The notes: generated from the letters alone by a model not told the origin. A stretch of DNA of 64,000 nt from Mycobacterium pseudokansasii (GCF_900566075.1 NZ_UPHU01000001.1:1178001-1242000); one strand, 5' to 3'; shown: positions 19,055 to 28,707, counted from the stretch's first letter. Translations and numbers: made by a program.

Positions 19055-19798
19055 TCATGCCCCCTGTAGTAGTTCGGCGAGATCTTTGACCACCACGTCG
19101 GCGCCGTTGCGCCGCAAGTCCTCGGCCTGGCCTACTCGGTCGACGCCTACCACGAAGCCGAAATTACCGGCCCGGCCGGCCTGTACGCCGGATAACGCGT
19201 CCTCGAACACGGCGGCCGCGTCCGGATCGGTGTCGAGCAGCTGTGCCCCGCGCAGGAAGGAGTCGGGGGCCGGCTTGCCGGCGATGTGCTCTTCGCGCAG
19301 CCGGACGCCGTCCACCCGCTGCTGGACGAACCGGCCCAACCCGGTGATCTCGAGCACGTCGCGGGTGTTGGCGCTCGACGACACCACGGCGATACCGAGC
19401 CCGGCCGCCGCGGCCGCTTCCAGATAGCGCCGCGACCCTTCGAACACCTCGACGCCCTCGTCGCGCAGAACCTTTTGGAACATGTCGTTCTTGCGGTTGC
19501 CCAGCCCGTAGACCGTCTCGGATTCGCCCGGGTCGTCCGGATGTCCGTCGGGCAGCTGGATTCCCCGGCTGTCCAGGAAGGACCGCACGCCGTCCTCGCG
19601 CTTCTTGCCGTCCACGTATTGGCGGTAGTCGGCGGCCGGATCGAAGGGGACGAAGGGTTCCCCGGTGCGCTGGGCCCGCGCGGACAGGTATGCGTCGAAC
19701 ATGGCCTTCCAGGCCTTGGTATGCACGCTGGCGGTATCGGTGAGGACACCGTCGAGGTCGAACAGACAGGCGCGCACTTTGTCGGGCAGACCCAGCAC
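19055..19798 (-). CDS. Beta-phosphoglucomutase family HAD hydrolase, Rv3400-like
   Basis: A 247-residue HAD-superfamily protein. The nucleophile motif [20 protein letters not shown] is at residues 11-30, with [14 protein letters not shown] and [10 protein letters not shown] in the cap. [10 protein letters not shown] (motif II), [12 protein letters not shown] (Lys, motif III) and [15 protein letters not shown] (motif IV) follow. Beta-phosphoglucomutases interconvert beta-glucose-1-phosphate and glucose-6-phosphate. The start chosen is GTG at 19798, with GAGG about 8 bases upstream. The remembered M. tuberculosis protein has about 15 more residues (MANWYRPNYPEV...); the equivalent [12 protein letters not shown] is encoded here just upstream but in another frame. 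It forms an operon with the GH65 gene. Confidence 0.9.
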   Translation of the reverse strand: MLGLPDKVRACLFDLDGVLTDTASVHTKAWKAMFDAYLSARAQRTGEPFVPFDPAADYRQYVDGKKREDGVRSFLDSRGIQLPDGHPDDPGESETVYGLGNRKNDMFQKVLRDEGVEVFEGSRRYLEAAAAAGLGIAVVSSSANTRDVLEITGLGRFVQQRVDGVRLREEHIAGKPAPDSFLRGAQLLDTDPDAAAVFEDALSGVQAGRAGNFGFVVGVDRVGQAEDLRRNGADVVVKDLAELLQGA

Positions 19799-20001
19799 CG
19801 GAGTACCTCGCTTTCGGGGTGGTTCAGGCGGTACCACTCCACCATGCTTACCGGTGTGCCGCCAGCGATTCGCGTCAGGCTCCCGGGGACGGGCATCGTT
19901 TGGAGTGCGGGCGACGTCGTCAACGGATTTCGCCGTGGCCCGGCGGTCCACACTAGTTACCCGACATGCTCGCCGCTTCGGGGCAACCGGCGTGGGCCTG
20001 A

Positions 20002-20850
20002 TCAATCCGTGGGGCTACGCAACCGTAGCCCTGTGCCCGGCTGCTCGGTTGCCCGCGCGACGCCCTGGATGGCGCGCAGGCGTCCGTCCGCCAGGGCGCG
20101 CGTGAGGTGCTCGGCTTTTCGCCTGAACTCGGGGACGAAGGCGTGCAAGCCCAGCGGATTGGCGGGTTGGCCCAGCAGGACTTGCATCAGGGCGGCCGCC
20201 TGTTCGGTGAGGTCGTTCCAGTGCTCGATCGCAAAGCCGCAGGACTCGATGACGGTGCGTAACTGATCGCGGGTGACCAGCTGGCTGCGTGCGGGTTGGT
20301 CGGCCCAGGGGAGCGGATAGTCGAGTTCGGCGTAATCGCCAATCATGATGTCCCACAGTGCAAGTCGTCCCCCGCAGCCCAGCACCCGGTGCGCTTCGGT
20401 GTACAGCCGCTCCTTGTCGGCCACGTTCATCTGCACATGCTGGCTGATCACGACGTCAAAGGCGGAGTCGGGCAGCGGTAGCGCGGTGACGTCGGCCTGC
20501 GCAACCGTGATCCGGTCGTCCAGGCCGACGAGTCCGTTGAGCCAGCGATTGGTTTGGCAGTACTCGTCGGTGAGGTCGACCGCGGTGACCGGGCAGCCGC
20601 AGCGGGCGGCGACGAAGCGGGCGGTGCCGCCGATTCCGCTGCCCGCGTCGAGAACGTGGTCGTGGCAGGTGATTTCGGCCAGCTCCACCAATTGCGTGGT
20701 GGCGTATCGGCCCATGGTGTGAAAGTCCTCCAGCGGCCCCAGGTCGGCCGGTGTGAGGTGGTTGAGGTCTTTCCCGGCGGCGACGAGGGCGTGCTCGATG
20801 TTGTGCCGGGAAAGGCCGGTCCGATATTGGGACGCGATGGTGGTGTTCAT
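20002..20850 (-). CDS. Class I SAM-dependent methyltransferase
   Basis: A 282-residue methyltransferase. Motif I is [16 protein letters not shown] (residues 67-82). The acidic ribose-binding region is [11 protein letters not shown], and [31 protein letters not shown] is the usual motif II/III area. The C-terminus ([21 protein letters not shown]) resembles dimethylglycine or sarcosine-type methyltransferases, but the acceptor cannot be assigned. The ATG overlaps the stop of a 20-codon remnant frame (ATGA), which in turn overlaps the stop of the broken exporter gene. It was probably the last gene of an exporter operon. It is not the Rv3399-type methyltransferase found nearby in M. tuberculosis. 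Confidence 0.88.
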   Translation of the reverse strand: MNTTIASQYRTGLSRHNIEHALVAAGKDLNHLTPADLGPLEDFHTMGRYATTQLVELAEITCHDHVLDAGSGIGGTARFVAARCGCPVTAVDLTDEYCQTNRWLNGLVGLDDRITVAQADVTALPLPDSAFDVVISQHVQMNVADKERLYTEAHRVLGCGGRLALWDIMIGDYAELDYPLPWADQPARSQLVTRDQLRTVIESCGFAIEHWNDLTEQAAALMQVLLGQPANPLGLHAFVPEFRRKAEHLTRALADGRLRAIQGVARATEQPGTGLRLRSPTD

Positions 20851-20909
20851 GCCGCCGCGCCGCCGATCCGGCCCGTGGCGCCGGTTACCAGTACGCGCTT
20901 GCGTGTCAT
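20847..20909 (-). pseudogene. 20-codon remnant of an NAD(P)-binding SDR/NmrA-like gene
   Basis: From ATG at 20909 the frame reads [20 protein letters not shown] and stops. The first 17 residues are the beta1-glycine-loop start of an extended SDR/NmrA protein (VTGATGRIG), so nearly the whole gene has been lost. The start overlaps the exporter stop as ATGA, and the stop overlaps the methyltransferase start as ATGA. The deletion left a mini-frame that could still pass ribosomes from one gene to the next. Confidence 0.7.
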
Positions 20910-21350
20910 CGGATTTCCCTTTCCAGTTGTTCCCGGTCGAACGTTGTGATGGCTGGTTGCTCGGCCCGCGGCGGCAGCAGCCACGCGACGACGACCGCCG
21001 CGGTCAGCGCGATGCCGGCGCACACCAGCGTGCCCGCCTGCAGGCCGTCGAGGAATGCATGCTGGACGGCATCGCGAATCGCCGTGTTGCGCTGCGCTGG
21101 AAGCTGTCCGATCACCTTGTCCGCCATCGCTATTGAGCGTTGCATTGCTGAGCGGAGGTCATCGGGTAGCCCGGCCGGCGCGGCCGCCGAGGCAAGCCGG
21201 CCGGAGTAGACGGAGGCAAAGACACTGCCCACGATGGCGACGCCGAGGGTGCCGCCGAATTCCCGCGTGGTGTCATTGACCGCCGATCCCATCGCGGCCT
21301 TGTCGACGGACGGGGACCCCATGATGGCCTCGGTGGCCGGTGCCGTCGTC
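20906..21350 (-). pseudogene. MFS drug exporter (DHA2 type), C-terminal fragment
   Basis: The sequence APATEAIMGSPSVDKAAMGSAVNDTTREFGG and the following helix (LGVAIVGSVFASVYSGRL) match the last third of EmrB/QacA-type 14-helix exporters. The last helix is GLQAGTLVCAGIALTAAVVVAWLLPP. Homology begins near 21350; immediately upstream the DNA codes for a WS/DGAT-like fragment in another frame. The N-terminal part of the same exporter lies 3.4 kb away at 24782-25612. The central 150 or so residues (helices 9-12) are absent, so the exporter cannot be functional. Confidence 0.8.
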
Positions 21351-21569
21351 GTGCTCGGGCCCGATGGCAGCCGGCACCCATTGCGGGTAGGTCAGCATGC
21401 ATGCGTCGTCAACCCGCATGCTCAAGTCCGGGCAAGCCCGAGCCCGGCGGCGCACATCTTTGCGTGCACGCTCGAGATCGCGAGGTTCGCCGTCGAACGC
21501 ATAGAGCGGGAACTGATCGTTGGGGATTTTGGCCGACATCCAATAGAACTGCGCGTCGACGGCCGCCAT
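21351..21569 (-). pseudogene. WS/DGAT-like acyltransferase, 5' fragment
   Basis: From ATG at 21569 the frame reads MAAVDAQFYWMSAKIPNDQF and continues to ACPDLSMRVDDACMLTYPQWVPAAIG. This matches the opening of a mycobacterial wax-ester synthase/diacylglycerol acyltransferase subfamily. Similarity ends near 21355, where the DNA becomes the exporter C-terminus; the open frame itself continues to 21273 as unrelated sequence. The HHxxxDG catalytic region is not present. It is the right-hand breakpoint of the mosaic that splits the exporter. Confidence 0.65.
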
Positions 21570-21711
21570 CCGCTGCGCCGCCGCGGTCCTCACACGTGCC
21601 CCGATCGATGACCGCACGCCCCAAAGGGGCAGGGAATAGCGACAATTGGAGCACGCGGGACCCTCTCGCGCTGGCGGGGCCCGGTTCCCACACCCCGTGG
21701 GGCACGCGACG

Positions 21712-23628
21712 TCAGCCGTTTGCGCCGTTGTTACCCTGTGCGCCGGTAGCGCCGGTCTCACCGACGCCGGCGCTTCCGGCGGCGCCGGCCCCGCCGGCGC
21801 CGCCGGTCCCGCCATCGGCGCCCGCACCGCCAACCCCGCCCGTGCCGCTGCCGGACGGACCCAGGCCGGCGGCGCCCCCGACGCCACCGTTACCGCCGGC
21901 CCCGCCGGCCCCGCCGGTCCCGCCCATGCCGCCTGCCCCGGTGCTACCCGCGTGACCCAAGATCCCGCCCGCGCCGCCCGCACCGCCGGCCGCGCCCGCG
22001 CCGCCGGTGCCTCCGGCACCCCCGACACCGCCGTCACCACCGTCACCGCCGTCGCCGCCGGTTGTATTTATGCTGGCACCGCCGCCCCCGCCGCCCCCGC
22101 CAACGGCGCCAGCCGCACCGACCCCTCCGGTTCCGCCGGCACCCCCGACACCGCCGTCGCCGCCGTTGCCGCCCAGAATCCCGCCACGACCCCCGGCGCC
22201 GCCGACCCCGCCGGTCCCGCCGGTGCCGGCGTTGTTGGCAGCGGGACCGCCGGCGCCGCCATGCCCGCCGGTTCCGCCAACGCCGAGCACGCTGCTGTCG
22301 GTGCCGCCGGTGCCGCCCGCGCCGCCCGGCGCGCCGGTACCGCCGGCCCCGCCGACCCCGCCAGTCCCGCCGACAGCAGTGCCAGAGAACGTCGCGGTGG
22401 TGAGGCCGCCGGTGCCGCCGAGTCCGCCCGGCGCGCCGACCCCGCCGTTACCACCGGCACCGCCCGTACCACCCGTCGCAATGCCAGAGGAAACAGTGGT
22501 GAAACCGCCCTTGCCGCCGTCCCCGCCGGGCGCCCCGGTGCCGCCCTGGCCACCGGATCCACCGGAGGCACCTGTTGCACTGCTAGAGGCGCTGGTGCCG
22601 CCGGCGTTGCCGCCGTTGCCGCCGGCCTGCCCGGCAACGGTGCCGGGTGAGCCGTTGCCGCCGGGTGTATTGGCATTGCCGCTGTTGTCGGTGCCGTTGG
22701 CGGCCGGGGTCACCGGGGGCGCGAGACCGGGGTTGGCACCGTCGGCACCGGTGCCACCGATCCCACCGGCCCCGCCGGCCCCGCCATTGCCCCACCACCC
22801 GACGGCGTTGCCGCCGGACCCGCCGGCCCCGCCAGTACCGCCGCCTGCCACGCCCACCCCGCCGGCGCCGCCGGCGCCGCCGTCGCCCACCAGCGTCCCG
22901 CCGGTGCCGCCGTTACCGCCGGCCGCGCCGACCCCGGCATTGCCGCCGGCCCCGCCGTTGCCCCAGAACCCGGCGTTACCGCCGGTGCCGCCGGCCCCGC
23001 CGGTCCCGGCGGCTCCCGCGATCCCGCCTGTCCCGCCGGCACCACCGGAGCCATACAGCGTCCCGCCGGCCCCGCCGGCGCCGCCGGCCGCGCCCGTCCC
23101 CCCGGCCCCGCCGGCACCGCCGTTGCCGAACAGCCCCGCGCCCCCGCCGCTACCGCCGGCCTGGCCGATCGCCCCAGACCCGCCCTTACCCCCGTTGCCC
23201 CACAAAATGCCGCCGTCGCCGCCGGCCTGCCCGGTCCCCGGCGCCCCGTTGGCCCCATCGCCGATCAGTGGCCGCCCCAACAACGCCTCGGTGGGCGCGT
23301 TGACCAGGTTCAACGCGCCTTGCTGCAGCGCCTGCAGCGGCGAGACATTGGCCGCCTCGGCACTCGCATACGACGCCGCACCGGCGGCCAAGGCTTTCAC
23401 GAACTGGTCATGAAACGCCGCAGCCTGCGCCGCCACCGACTGGTAGGCCTGGGCATGCCCGCTAAACAGCGACGCGATGGCCGCCGACACCTCGTCGGCG
23501 CCCGCCGCCAGCAGCCCCGTCGTCGGGGCCGCCGCCAGCGCCCGGGCGGCATTGATCGATGACCCAATCGTGGCCAAATCGCCGGCCACCGCGCCAACAA
23601 TCTCGGGAGCTGCGATCACATACGACAT
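21712..23628 (-). CDS. PE_PGRS family protein
   Basis: A 638-residue PE_PGRS protein. The ATG at 23628 follows GGAAGGA by 7 bases and gives [22 protein letters not shown], the standard PE opening. Residues 1-95 are the PE helical hairpin, followed by the linker [16 protein letters not shown]. The rest is Gly-Gly-x repeats (GGTGGAGG, GGNGGAGG) to the end, with no distinct C-terminal domain. PE_PGRS proteins are exported through type VII secretion and sit at the cell surface. It is the only intact gene inside the fragment mosaic between the two halves of the exporter. Confidence 0.92.
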   Translation of the reverse strand: MSYVIAAPEIVGAVAGDLATIGSSINAARALAAAPTTGLLAAGADEVSAAIASLFSGHAQAYQSVAAQAAAFHDQFVKALAAGAASYASAEAANVSPLQALQQGALNLVNAPTEALLGRPLIGDGANGAPGTGQAGGDGGILWGNGGKGGSGAIGQAGGSGGGAGLFGNGGAGGAGGTGAAGGAGGAGGTLYGSGGAGGTGGIAGAAGTGGAGGTGGNAGFWGNGGAGGNAGVGAAGGNGGTGGTLVGDGGAGGAGGVGVAGGGTGGAGGSGGNAVGWWGNGGAGGAGGIGGTGADGANPGLAPPVTPAANGTDNSGNANTPGGNGSPGTVAGQAGGNGGNAGGTSASSSATGASGGSGGQGGTGAPGGDGGKGGFTTVSSGIATGGTGGAGGNGGVGAPGGLGGTGGLTTATFSGTAVGGTGGVGGAGGTGAPGGAGGTGGTDSSVLGVGGTGGHGGAGGPAANNAGTGGTGGVGGAGGRGGILGGNGGDGGVGGAGGTGGVGAAGAVGGGGGGGGASINTTGGDGGDGGDGGVGGAGGTGGAGAAGGAGGAGGILGHAGSTGAGGMGGTGGAGGAGGNGGVGGAAGLGPSGSGTGGVGGAGADGGTGGAGGAGAAGSAGVGETGATGAQGNNGANG

Positions 23629-23756
23629 CGGCATTCCTTCCGCCATCAACATCGGGCTAGCGGTTGCCGCCCGGCTGGTCACCGGCCTTGGCGAGAGACT
23701 AAACCTGCCCTGAACGGGTGTCAGGCGTTTCGACCCGACGCGCGGCCAAACGCGCC

Positions 23757-23840
23757 TCAGCTGGGTGAGCCGATGAACGCCAGGATCAACTCGGCAACCT
23801 CGTCCGGCTGTTCAAGCTGCAGGAAGTGCCCGGCGTGCTT
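23757..23840 (-). pseudogene. Alpha/beta-hydrolase C-terminal remnant
   Basis: The 27 codons ending at 23757 read [21 protein letters not shown], the typical end of an alpha/beta-hydrolase (catalytic-His region [12 protein letters not shown]). They are fused in frame after a fragment of an unrelated hypothetical protein. Only this tail of the hydrolase remains. Confidence 0.6.
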
Positions 23841-24784
23841 GTTAGTGCGCAGGCGGGTTAGGTCGTAGCTGACCTGGTTCATCGAGTAGTCGGTGCCGTC
23901 GAGCAGGCCGGTCATCAAGGCGCGCGGGCTCTTGTTGGTGATGCCGGTGACGGCGAGCACGCTGGTGCCTAGAAGCGCGGGTCAGGGCTTGGACCCGGGG
24001 GTCGCCGAACCGTAAGGCCGGGGCCCTCCTGCCATCCTCGGTGAGGGTGGGCTGTGCGATCCGCTCAAAGGCTGGACTCGCAAGGACGCAGCCCTGGCCG
24101 ACACGTTCAGTATCAAGCAGTATCAAGCAGGCGATGGTTGACGTCACGAGCTTTGGCCTGTAGTTCGTCGAAATGGATCAGGCGGCGATGGCAGCGCAGG
24201 TCATCGGGATTGATCACGGTCTCGATGCGCAACGCGCGCCCGTCTTTCACATACTGCTTGATGGGGGAACTTTTGTAGAAGGCGTTGATGAGGACCTGGG
24301 TACCGCGGGTGACGATCCTGGCGCGGGGCATGCAGCCGAGTTTGATGGGCTGGCCCAGCCCTCGGGGCCTGTGGAAGATCAGCTCCACGCTGTCGGGGCG
24401 GCCGATGTCGAGATTGTCAGCAACCAGGGCTTCCAAGAACCCCCGGGTGTGTCGTGGGCGCCGAAGACCAGGGTGCGTGAGACCTCGACTTGGCGCATCG
24501 ACAGCTCCCACCAGTAGCCCGCGGTGCGGTCGTGCTCGGTCAGCGGTAGCGGCAGGCGACTTATCCAGCGCTCGAAGAACACCGTGATGGTGCCCGGGCC
24601 CAGCCGATCACAGATCGCCTCCAGCGCGTCGGGATCCGCGCAGGAGGCAAACCCATTGGACAACTCGCTGAACGCGATGCCGGCCTGGGTGGCTTGGCGT
24701 TTGGCCCACTCGTGACCGTTGAGCCGCACCTTCATCGGGTACGGAAAATAGGAGCAGATCTTGATGAACGCCGGTCCGAAGTCA
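23841..24784 (-). pseudogene. Frameshifted, truncated conserved hypothetical gene
   Basis: Segments in three frames join to one protein: FIKICSYFPYPMKVRLNGHE, then GPGTITVFFERWISRLPLPL and YWWELSMRQVEVSRTLVFGAHD, then RGFLEALVADNLDIGRPDSV and SSPIKQYVKDGRALRIETVI, then VGQGCVLASPAFERIAQPTL, then VTGITNKSPRALMTGLLDGT. I recall this as a roughly 450-500-residue actinobacterial family of unknown, mobile-like distribution. The N-terminus is missing (junction with the exporter near 24785) and the C-terminus is replaced by a hydrolase tail. Breaks are a shift near 24450 in ACACACCCGGGGG, a 10-base duplication at 24111-24130, and another shift near 23960-24000. Confidence 0.7.
24111..24130. repeat. 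Perfect 10-base tandem duplication causing a frameshift
   Basis: TATCAAGCAG occurs twice in direct succession. On the coding (minus) strand it turns RLLDTERVGQG into RLLDTA-stop. Removing one copy restores an uninterrupted frame through the conserved hypothetical gene. It is a clear inactivating mutation. Confidence 0.85.
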
Positions 24785-25612
24785 ACGTCCTACTAGGCTG
24801 CCGCCCGAGAAGCACCGGTTGGCGAACACCGACATTTCCAGCATCGGCTGGCTGCTGCGCCGCTCCCACAGCGCGAACCCGAGGAGAATCGTTGCGGCCA
24901 AGGCGAATCCGGTTACCGCACGGGTGCTGGTCCATCCCCAGCTGGGTGCCTGGATGACGGTGTAGACCAGGGCGGTGATCCCGGTCGCCGACAGCAGCAG
25001 GCCGGCAGTGTCGACCCAGGGCGCCGCCGGGTCGCGCGGGGTGGGCACGAACAGGATGCCGCCGGCGATGGCGGCTACCGCGATCGGAATGTTCACCATG
25101 AAAATCGAGCCCCACCAGAAGTGTTCGAGTAACCAGCCGCCGGTGATGGGCCCGACGGCGACCCCGACACCGACCATGGCCGCCCACAATCCGATCGCCT
25201 TGGCGCGTAGTACGGGATCGGTGAAGATGTTGGTGATCAGTCCCAGCGTGGTCGAGAAGATCACCGCCGCGCCGACACCCATGGCGGCTCGTGCCGCGAT
25301 CAGGGCATCTGCCGAATTGACTTGCGCGGCAATACCTGAGGTGATCGCGAACAGCGCGAGGCCGGCAACGAGCCAGCCCCGCCGGCCGTAGCGGTCGGAC
25401 AGGCTGCCGGCCGAGAGCAGCAGGCCCGACATCACCAGGGTGTAGGCATCGACGATCCATTGCAGCGCCGCGGTGTCGGCGCCGAGTTCGCGTGACAGCG
25501 TGGGCAGGGCGACGTTGACGACGGTGGCGTCGACGCTGATGACGAAGACGGACAGGCAGATGACGGCTAGCGCGGGAATCGGGTGCGGGCGGATGACCGG
25601 TCGAGTGTTCAT
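24782..25612 (-). pseudogene. MFS drug exporter (DHA2 type), N-terminal fragment
   Basis: From ATG at 25612, about 275 residues cover the first eight helices of a 14-helix EmrB/QacA-type exporter. Visible marks are DATVVNVALPTLSRELGAD in helix 1, the motif A loop GSLSDRYGRRGWLVAGL, and motif C-like VGVAVGPITGGWLL. The frame ends SVFANRCFSGGSLVGR at the junction with an unrelated hypothetical gene. The C-terminal part is at 20906-21350. The divergent HxlR regulator gene is intact, so its presumed target has been destroyed or reduced to a half-transporter. Confidence 0.82.
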
Positions 25613-25632
25613 GGACAAGGCGCTAAAGTTAA

Positions 25633-25672
25633 TAGACAATTAATTCAAGTATAAAGTTGAGGAAGTTGTCTA
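25633..25672. promoter_or_regulatory. Candidate HxlR operator and divergent promoter
   Basis: TAGACAA at 25633-25639 and its reverse complement TTGTCTA at 25666-25672 flank a very AT-rich core between the divergent exporter and HxlR starts. HxlR-type winged helices usually bind such inverted repeats near their own promoter. The AT content contrasts sharply with the roughly 66 percent GC surroundings. Confidence 0.6.
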
Positions 25673-25691
25673 AGCTGGTTAGGCTGGCAGC

Positions 25692-26375
25692 GTGGCCGCC
25701 CGCAACTACAACCAGAACTGCCCCATTGCGCGCGGGCTCGACGTCCTGGGTGAGCGATGGACGTTGCTGATCCTGCGCGAGCTGGTGGGGGGAGCCCGTC
25801 GCTACGGTGACCTGCGCGCCGAGCTGCCCGGGATCGCCACCAACCTGCTTGCCGATCGGCTCAAAGAACTCCACGACGCCGGACTCATCGACCGGACCGA
25901 CCTGCCGGCCCCGGTCGGGCGCACCGTCTACACCCTCAGCGACCTCGGCTGGCGGCGGGTGCTGCCCGTCTTGCAGAGCCTTGCCTGGTTTGGCCTGGAC
26001 CGGGTTGATCCGATCGACAGCGGTCCGGTGTCGCCATTGAACGGCTTTCTTGCCGGAATCCTGCTGGGCTTCAACTCGGCCGATGCCACCGGCGTGGAAG
26101 CGACCTGCCGTGCCGAAATCGACGGGCGCCGTTTCGAGTTCGCCGTCACGCAAGGACGTCTGGCCGGCGCTGTCGGCCAACCTTCGGTCACCATCACCGC
26201 CAGCGCGGCGGATCTGGTCACCGCCCGCCTCGGGGCGGGGGACGCCGAGCGCGCGGCAGCGCTGCGCCGGGTCAGGTTTGCCGGTGACCAGCGCGCCATT
26301 GACGCGCTGCGCAGCGTGTTTTCGCTGCCGGAGGCCTCCTCGTCGGGAGCGGGCGAAACAGGTGAGTTTCGATAG
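25692..26375 (+). CDS. HxlR family regulator with SCP2-like C-terminal domain
   Basis: A 227-residue protein. Residues 1-100 are an HxlR winged helix-turn-helix (CPIARGLDVLGERWTLLILREL, then RRYGDLRAELPGIATNLLADRLKEL and the wing GRTVYTLSDLG). Residues 130-215 (CRAEIDGRRFEFAVTQG, SVTITASAADLVTARLGAG) look like an SCP2/sterol-carrier-like fold, seen in some mycobacterial HxlR proteins, which could bind a lipophilic ligand. It starts at GTG 25692 and is divergent from the exporter fragment, so its ancestral role was probably to control that exporter. Confidence 0.88.
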   Translation: MAARNYNQNCPIARGLDVLGERWTLLILRELVGGARRYGDLRAELPGIATNLLADRLKELHDAGLIDRTDLPAPVGRTVYTLSDLGWRRVLPVLQSLAWFGLDRVDPIDSGPVSPLNGFLAGILLGFNSADATGVEATCRAEIDGRRFEFAVTQGRLAGAVGQPSVTITASAADLVTARLGAGDAERAAALRRVRFAGDQRAIDALRSVFSLPEASSSGAGETGEFR

Positions 26376-26387
26376 CCGTTAGACTCA

Positions 26388-27947
26388 GTGCCCGTGAAAT
26401 CAGCCTCGCCGCGGCCGGTGCTCGTCGTCGATTTCGGTGCGCAATACGCCCAATTGATCGCCCGGCGCATCCGGGAATCCCGGGTGTATTCCGAAGTGAT
26501 CCCGCATACCACCGCCATCGAGGAGATCAAAGCCCGTGATCCGCTGGCGCTGGTGCTGTCCGGGGGGCCGGCCAGCGTCTACGCCGACGGCGCTCCCAAG
26601 CTGGATCCGGAGCTGTTCGACCTGGGTGTGCCGGTGTTCGGTATCTGCTACGGGTTTCAGGCTATGGCGCAGGCGCTCGGCGGGACGGTCGCCCACACCG
26701 GCACCAGCGAGTATGGTCGGACTGAGCTGAAAGTCCTTGGTGGCAAGCTTCATTCGGACCTGCCGCAGGTCCAACCGGTCTGGATGAGCCATGGTGACGC
26801 GGTGACGGCCGCCCCGGACGGATTCGAGGTGGTGGCCAGCAGCGCGGGGGCGGCGGTGGCCGCCTTCGAGAATCGGGAACGGCGCCTGGCCGGGGTGCAA
26901 TACCACCCGGAGGTGCTGCACACTCCGCACGGGCAACAGGTGCTGGGCCGGTTTCTGCACGAGTTCGCCGGGATCGGCGCGGAGTGGACGCCGGCCAACA
27001 TCGCTCACGCACTGATCGAGCAGGTGCGTGTGCAGATCGGCGATGGGCACGCCATCTGCGGGCTGTCCGGCGGAGTGGATTCCGCGGTGGCCGCGGCGCT
27101 GGTGCAGCGCGCCATCGGGGACCGATTGACCTGCGTCTTCGTCGACCACGGCTTGTTGCGCGCGGGGGAGCGCGCGCAGGTGGAACGCGACTTCGTGGCC
27201 GCCACCGGGGCCAACCTGGTGACCGTCGACGTGGCCGACACCTTCCTGGCGGCGCTGTCGGGGGTGAGCAATCCCGAGGGCAAGCGCAAGATCATCGGCC
27301 GGCAATTCATCCGGGCTTTCGAGGGTGCGGTGCGAGATGTGTTGGACGGGCGCGAGGTTGAGTTCCTGGTGCAGGGCACGTTGTATCCCGACGTGGTGGA
27401 ATCCGGCGGCGGCAGTGGGACCGCGAACATCAAGAGCCACCACAATGTCGGCGGCCTGCCCGGGGACCTGAAGTTCAAACTCGTTGAGCCGCTGCGGCTG
27501 TTGTTCAAAGACGAAGTGCGCGCGGTGGGACGGGAGTTGGGTCTGCCGGAGGAAATCGTTGCGCGCCAACCATTTCCGGGGCCCGGACTGGGTATCCGGA
27601 TCGTCGGTGAGGTCACCGCTGCCAGGCTGGAGACGCTGCGGCGCGCTGACACGATCGCGCGCGAGGAACTCACCGCCGCGGGTTTGGACAACCAGATCTG
27701 GCAGTGTCCGGTGGTGCTGCTGGCCGATATCCGTTCGGTCGGTGTGCAGGGCGACAACCGCAGCTATGGGCATCCGATCGTGCTGCGCCCGGTATCCAGT
27801 GAGGACGCCATGACCGCCGACTGGACCCGGGTGCCCTACGAGGTGCTCGAGCGCATCTCGACCCGCATCACCAACGAGGTGCCCGAGGTCAACCGCGTGG
27901 TGCTGGATATCACCAGCAAGCCGCCGGGCACCATCGAGTGGGAGTAG
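26388..27947 (+). CDS. guaA: GMP synthase (glutamine-hydrolysing)
   Basis: Converts XMP to GMP using ATP and glutamine, completing guanine nucleotide synthesis after GuaB2. The 519-residue protein has an N-terminal class I amidotransferase (nucleophile Cys87 in [13 protein letters not shown] containing the catalytic His-Glu near residue 172). The ATP-pyrophosphatase domain has the P-loop [14 protein letters not shown] near residue 226. The C-terminal dimer domain ends [13 protein letters not shown]. Start candidates are GTG 26388 and GTG 26394. M. tuberculosis has idsA1 and phyA beside guaA; they are absent here. Confidence 0.97.
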   Translation: MPVKSASPRPVLVVDFGAQYAQLIARRIRESRVYSEVIPHTTAIEEIKARDPLALVLSGGPASVYADGAPKLDPELFDLGVPVFGICYGFQAMAQALGGTVAHTGTSEYGRTELKVLGGKLHSDLPQVQPVWMSHGDAVTAAPDGFEVVASSAGAAVAAFENRERRLAGVQYHPEVLHTPHGQQVLGRFLHEFAGIGAEWTPANIAHALIEQVRVQIGDGHAICGLSGGVDSAVAAALVQRAIGDRLTCVFVDHGLLRAGERAQVERDFVAATGANLVTVDVADTFLAALSGVSNPEGKRKIIGRQFIRAFEGAVRDVLDGREVEFLVQGTLYPDVVESGGGSGTANIKSHHNVGGLPGDLKFKLVEPLRLLFKDEVRAVGRELGLPEEIVARQPFPGPGLGIRIVGEVTAARLETLRRADTIAREELTAAGLDNQIWQCPVVLLADIRSVGVQGDNRSYGHPIVLRPVSSEDAMTADWTRVPYEVLERISTRITNEVPEVNRVVLDITSKPPGTIEWE

Positions 27948-27979
27948 CCGGGAGTAACCTACATCAGGGCCGGGCACCG

Positions 27980-28648
27980 TTACGTCTGGACGAATTCGCG
28001 CCTGCCGTAGTCGATGGTGGCCGCGGTCCAGGACCCGCCGGCCTCCTCGACGAGTTGGCGGGCGATATCGAGATCGCGGTTGGCGGCGACCAGGAGCAAG
28101 GTGTGGTCGGCCGTGGTGATAGATCCGCCCAGCAGTCGCTGGCGTGCGGCTGAATCAGCCATCAACGCATCGCCGAAGCGCGCGATGTCGATGCCGGGCA
28201 CCGCAATGAGGATCGCGTCGGCTCCGGGCGCACCGTGCGGAAGATATTCGAAGGTCAGTGCAGTTTCCTGGTGGAACTGGCGATTCATCGCCTCGGCGGC
28301 GATGTGCAGCGTGGGTTCGTCGACCACGCAGAGATGGAACTGGCGGGCGCGCTCATAGGCGATCTGCTGCAGCGTAGCGGACCAGAACACGCCGTCGACC
28401 AAGGTCGATCCCGTCACCTCGGCGCCGGTCTGGGCGATGGTCACCACGGCTTGACGCTCGAACGGCTCCAAGTCGTCGTGCAATTGGCCGGCTGCCTCCG
28501 AATCGGGGCCGGTGATGACCCAGGCGTTGTCGGTGGCGAACAGCTCCGCCGGGTGACAGGATCCGGCAGCGCTGCTGGCCGGCGCGAAAACGCTGCCGAA
28601 ACACACCAGCAGCCACACCAGCACCGAGCGCACACAGCAGCTTCTCAT
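27980..28648 (-). CDS. Secreted or membrane-anchored conserved protein, Rv3395A-like position
   Basis: A 222-residue protein with a clear N-terminal hydrophobic signal ([20 protein letters not shown]) and a likely cleavage site near ASSAAG. The mature part contains [20 protein letters not shown], an acidic region, and a repeated alpha/beta pattern ([42 protein letters not shown]). No enzyme motif is recognised. It lies convergent with guaA and divergent from the SOS-controlled imuA' gene; its start is only 43 bases from the SOS box, so LexA could affect both directions. Confidence 0.8.
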   Translation of the reverse strand: MRSCCVRSVLVWLLVCFGSVFAPASSAAGSCHPAELFATDNAWVITGPDSEAAGQLHDDLEPFERQAVVTIAQTGAEVTGSTLVDGVFWSATLQQIAYERARQFHLCVVDEPTLHIAAEAMNRQFHQETALTFEYLPHGAPGADAILIAVPGIDIARFGDALMADSAARQRLLGGSITTADHTLLLVAANRDLDIARQLVEEAGGSWTAATIDYGRREFVQT

Positions 28649-28691
28649 GTTGCTTGACGGCTGTCGCGGAGTGGGTGTTTACTCGACCGTA

Positions 28692-28707
28692 TCGAACATA
28701 TATTCGA
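28692..28707. promoter_or_regulatory. LexA/SOS box of imuA'-imuB
   Basis: The sequence TCGAACATATATTCGA fits the mycobacterial SOS box TCGAAC-N4-GTTCGA with one deviation. It lies 36 bases upstream of the imuA' ATG. DNA damage would lift LexA repression and induce the mutasome genes. Confidence 0.88.

Noticed and set aside
22007..23413. A 468-codon proline-rich frame opposite the PE_PGRS gene
   Set aside because: Its Pro-Pro-x pattern is simply the complement of Gly-Gly-x codons; the PE domain and start site are on the other strand.
20906..25612. Insertion-sequence or prophage origin of the fragment mosaic
   Set aside because: I found no transposase, integrase, terminal inverted repeats or target duplications; only gene fragments and a PE_PGRS gene are present.
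26400..27977. A 525-codon minus-strand frame across guaA
   Set aside because: guaA is unmistakable on the plus strand; the antisense frame is a GC-bias artefact.
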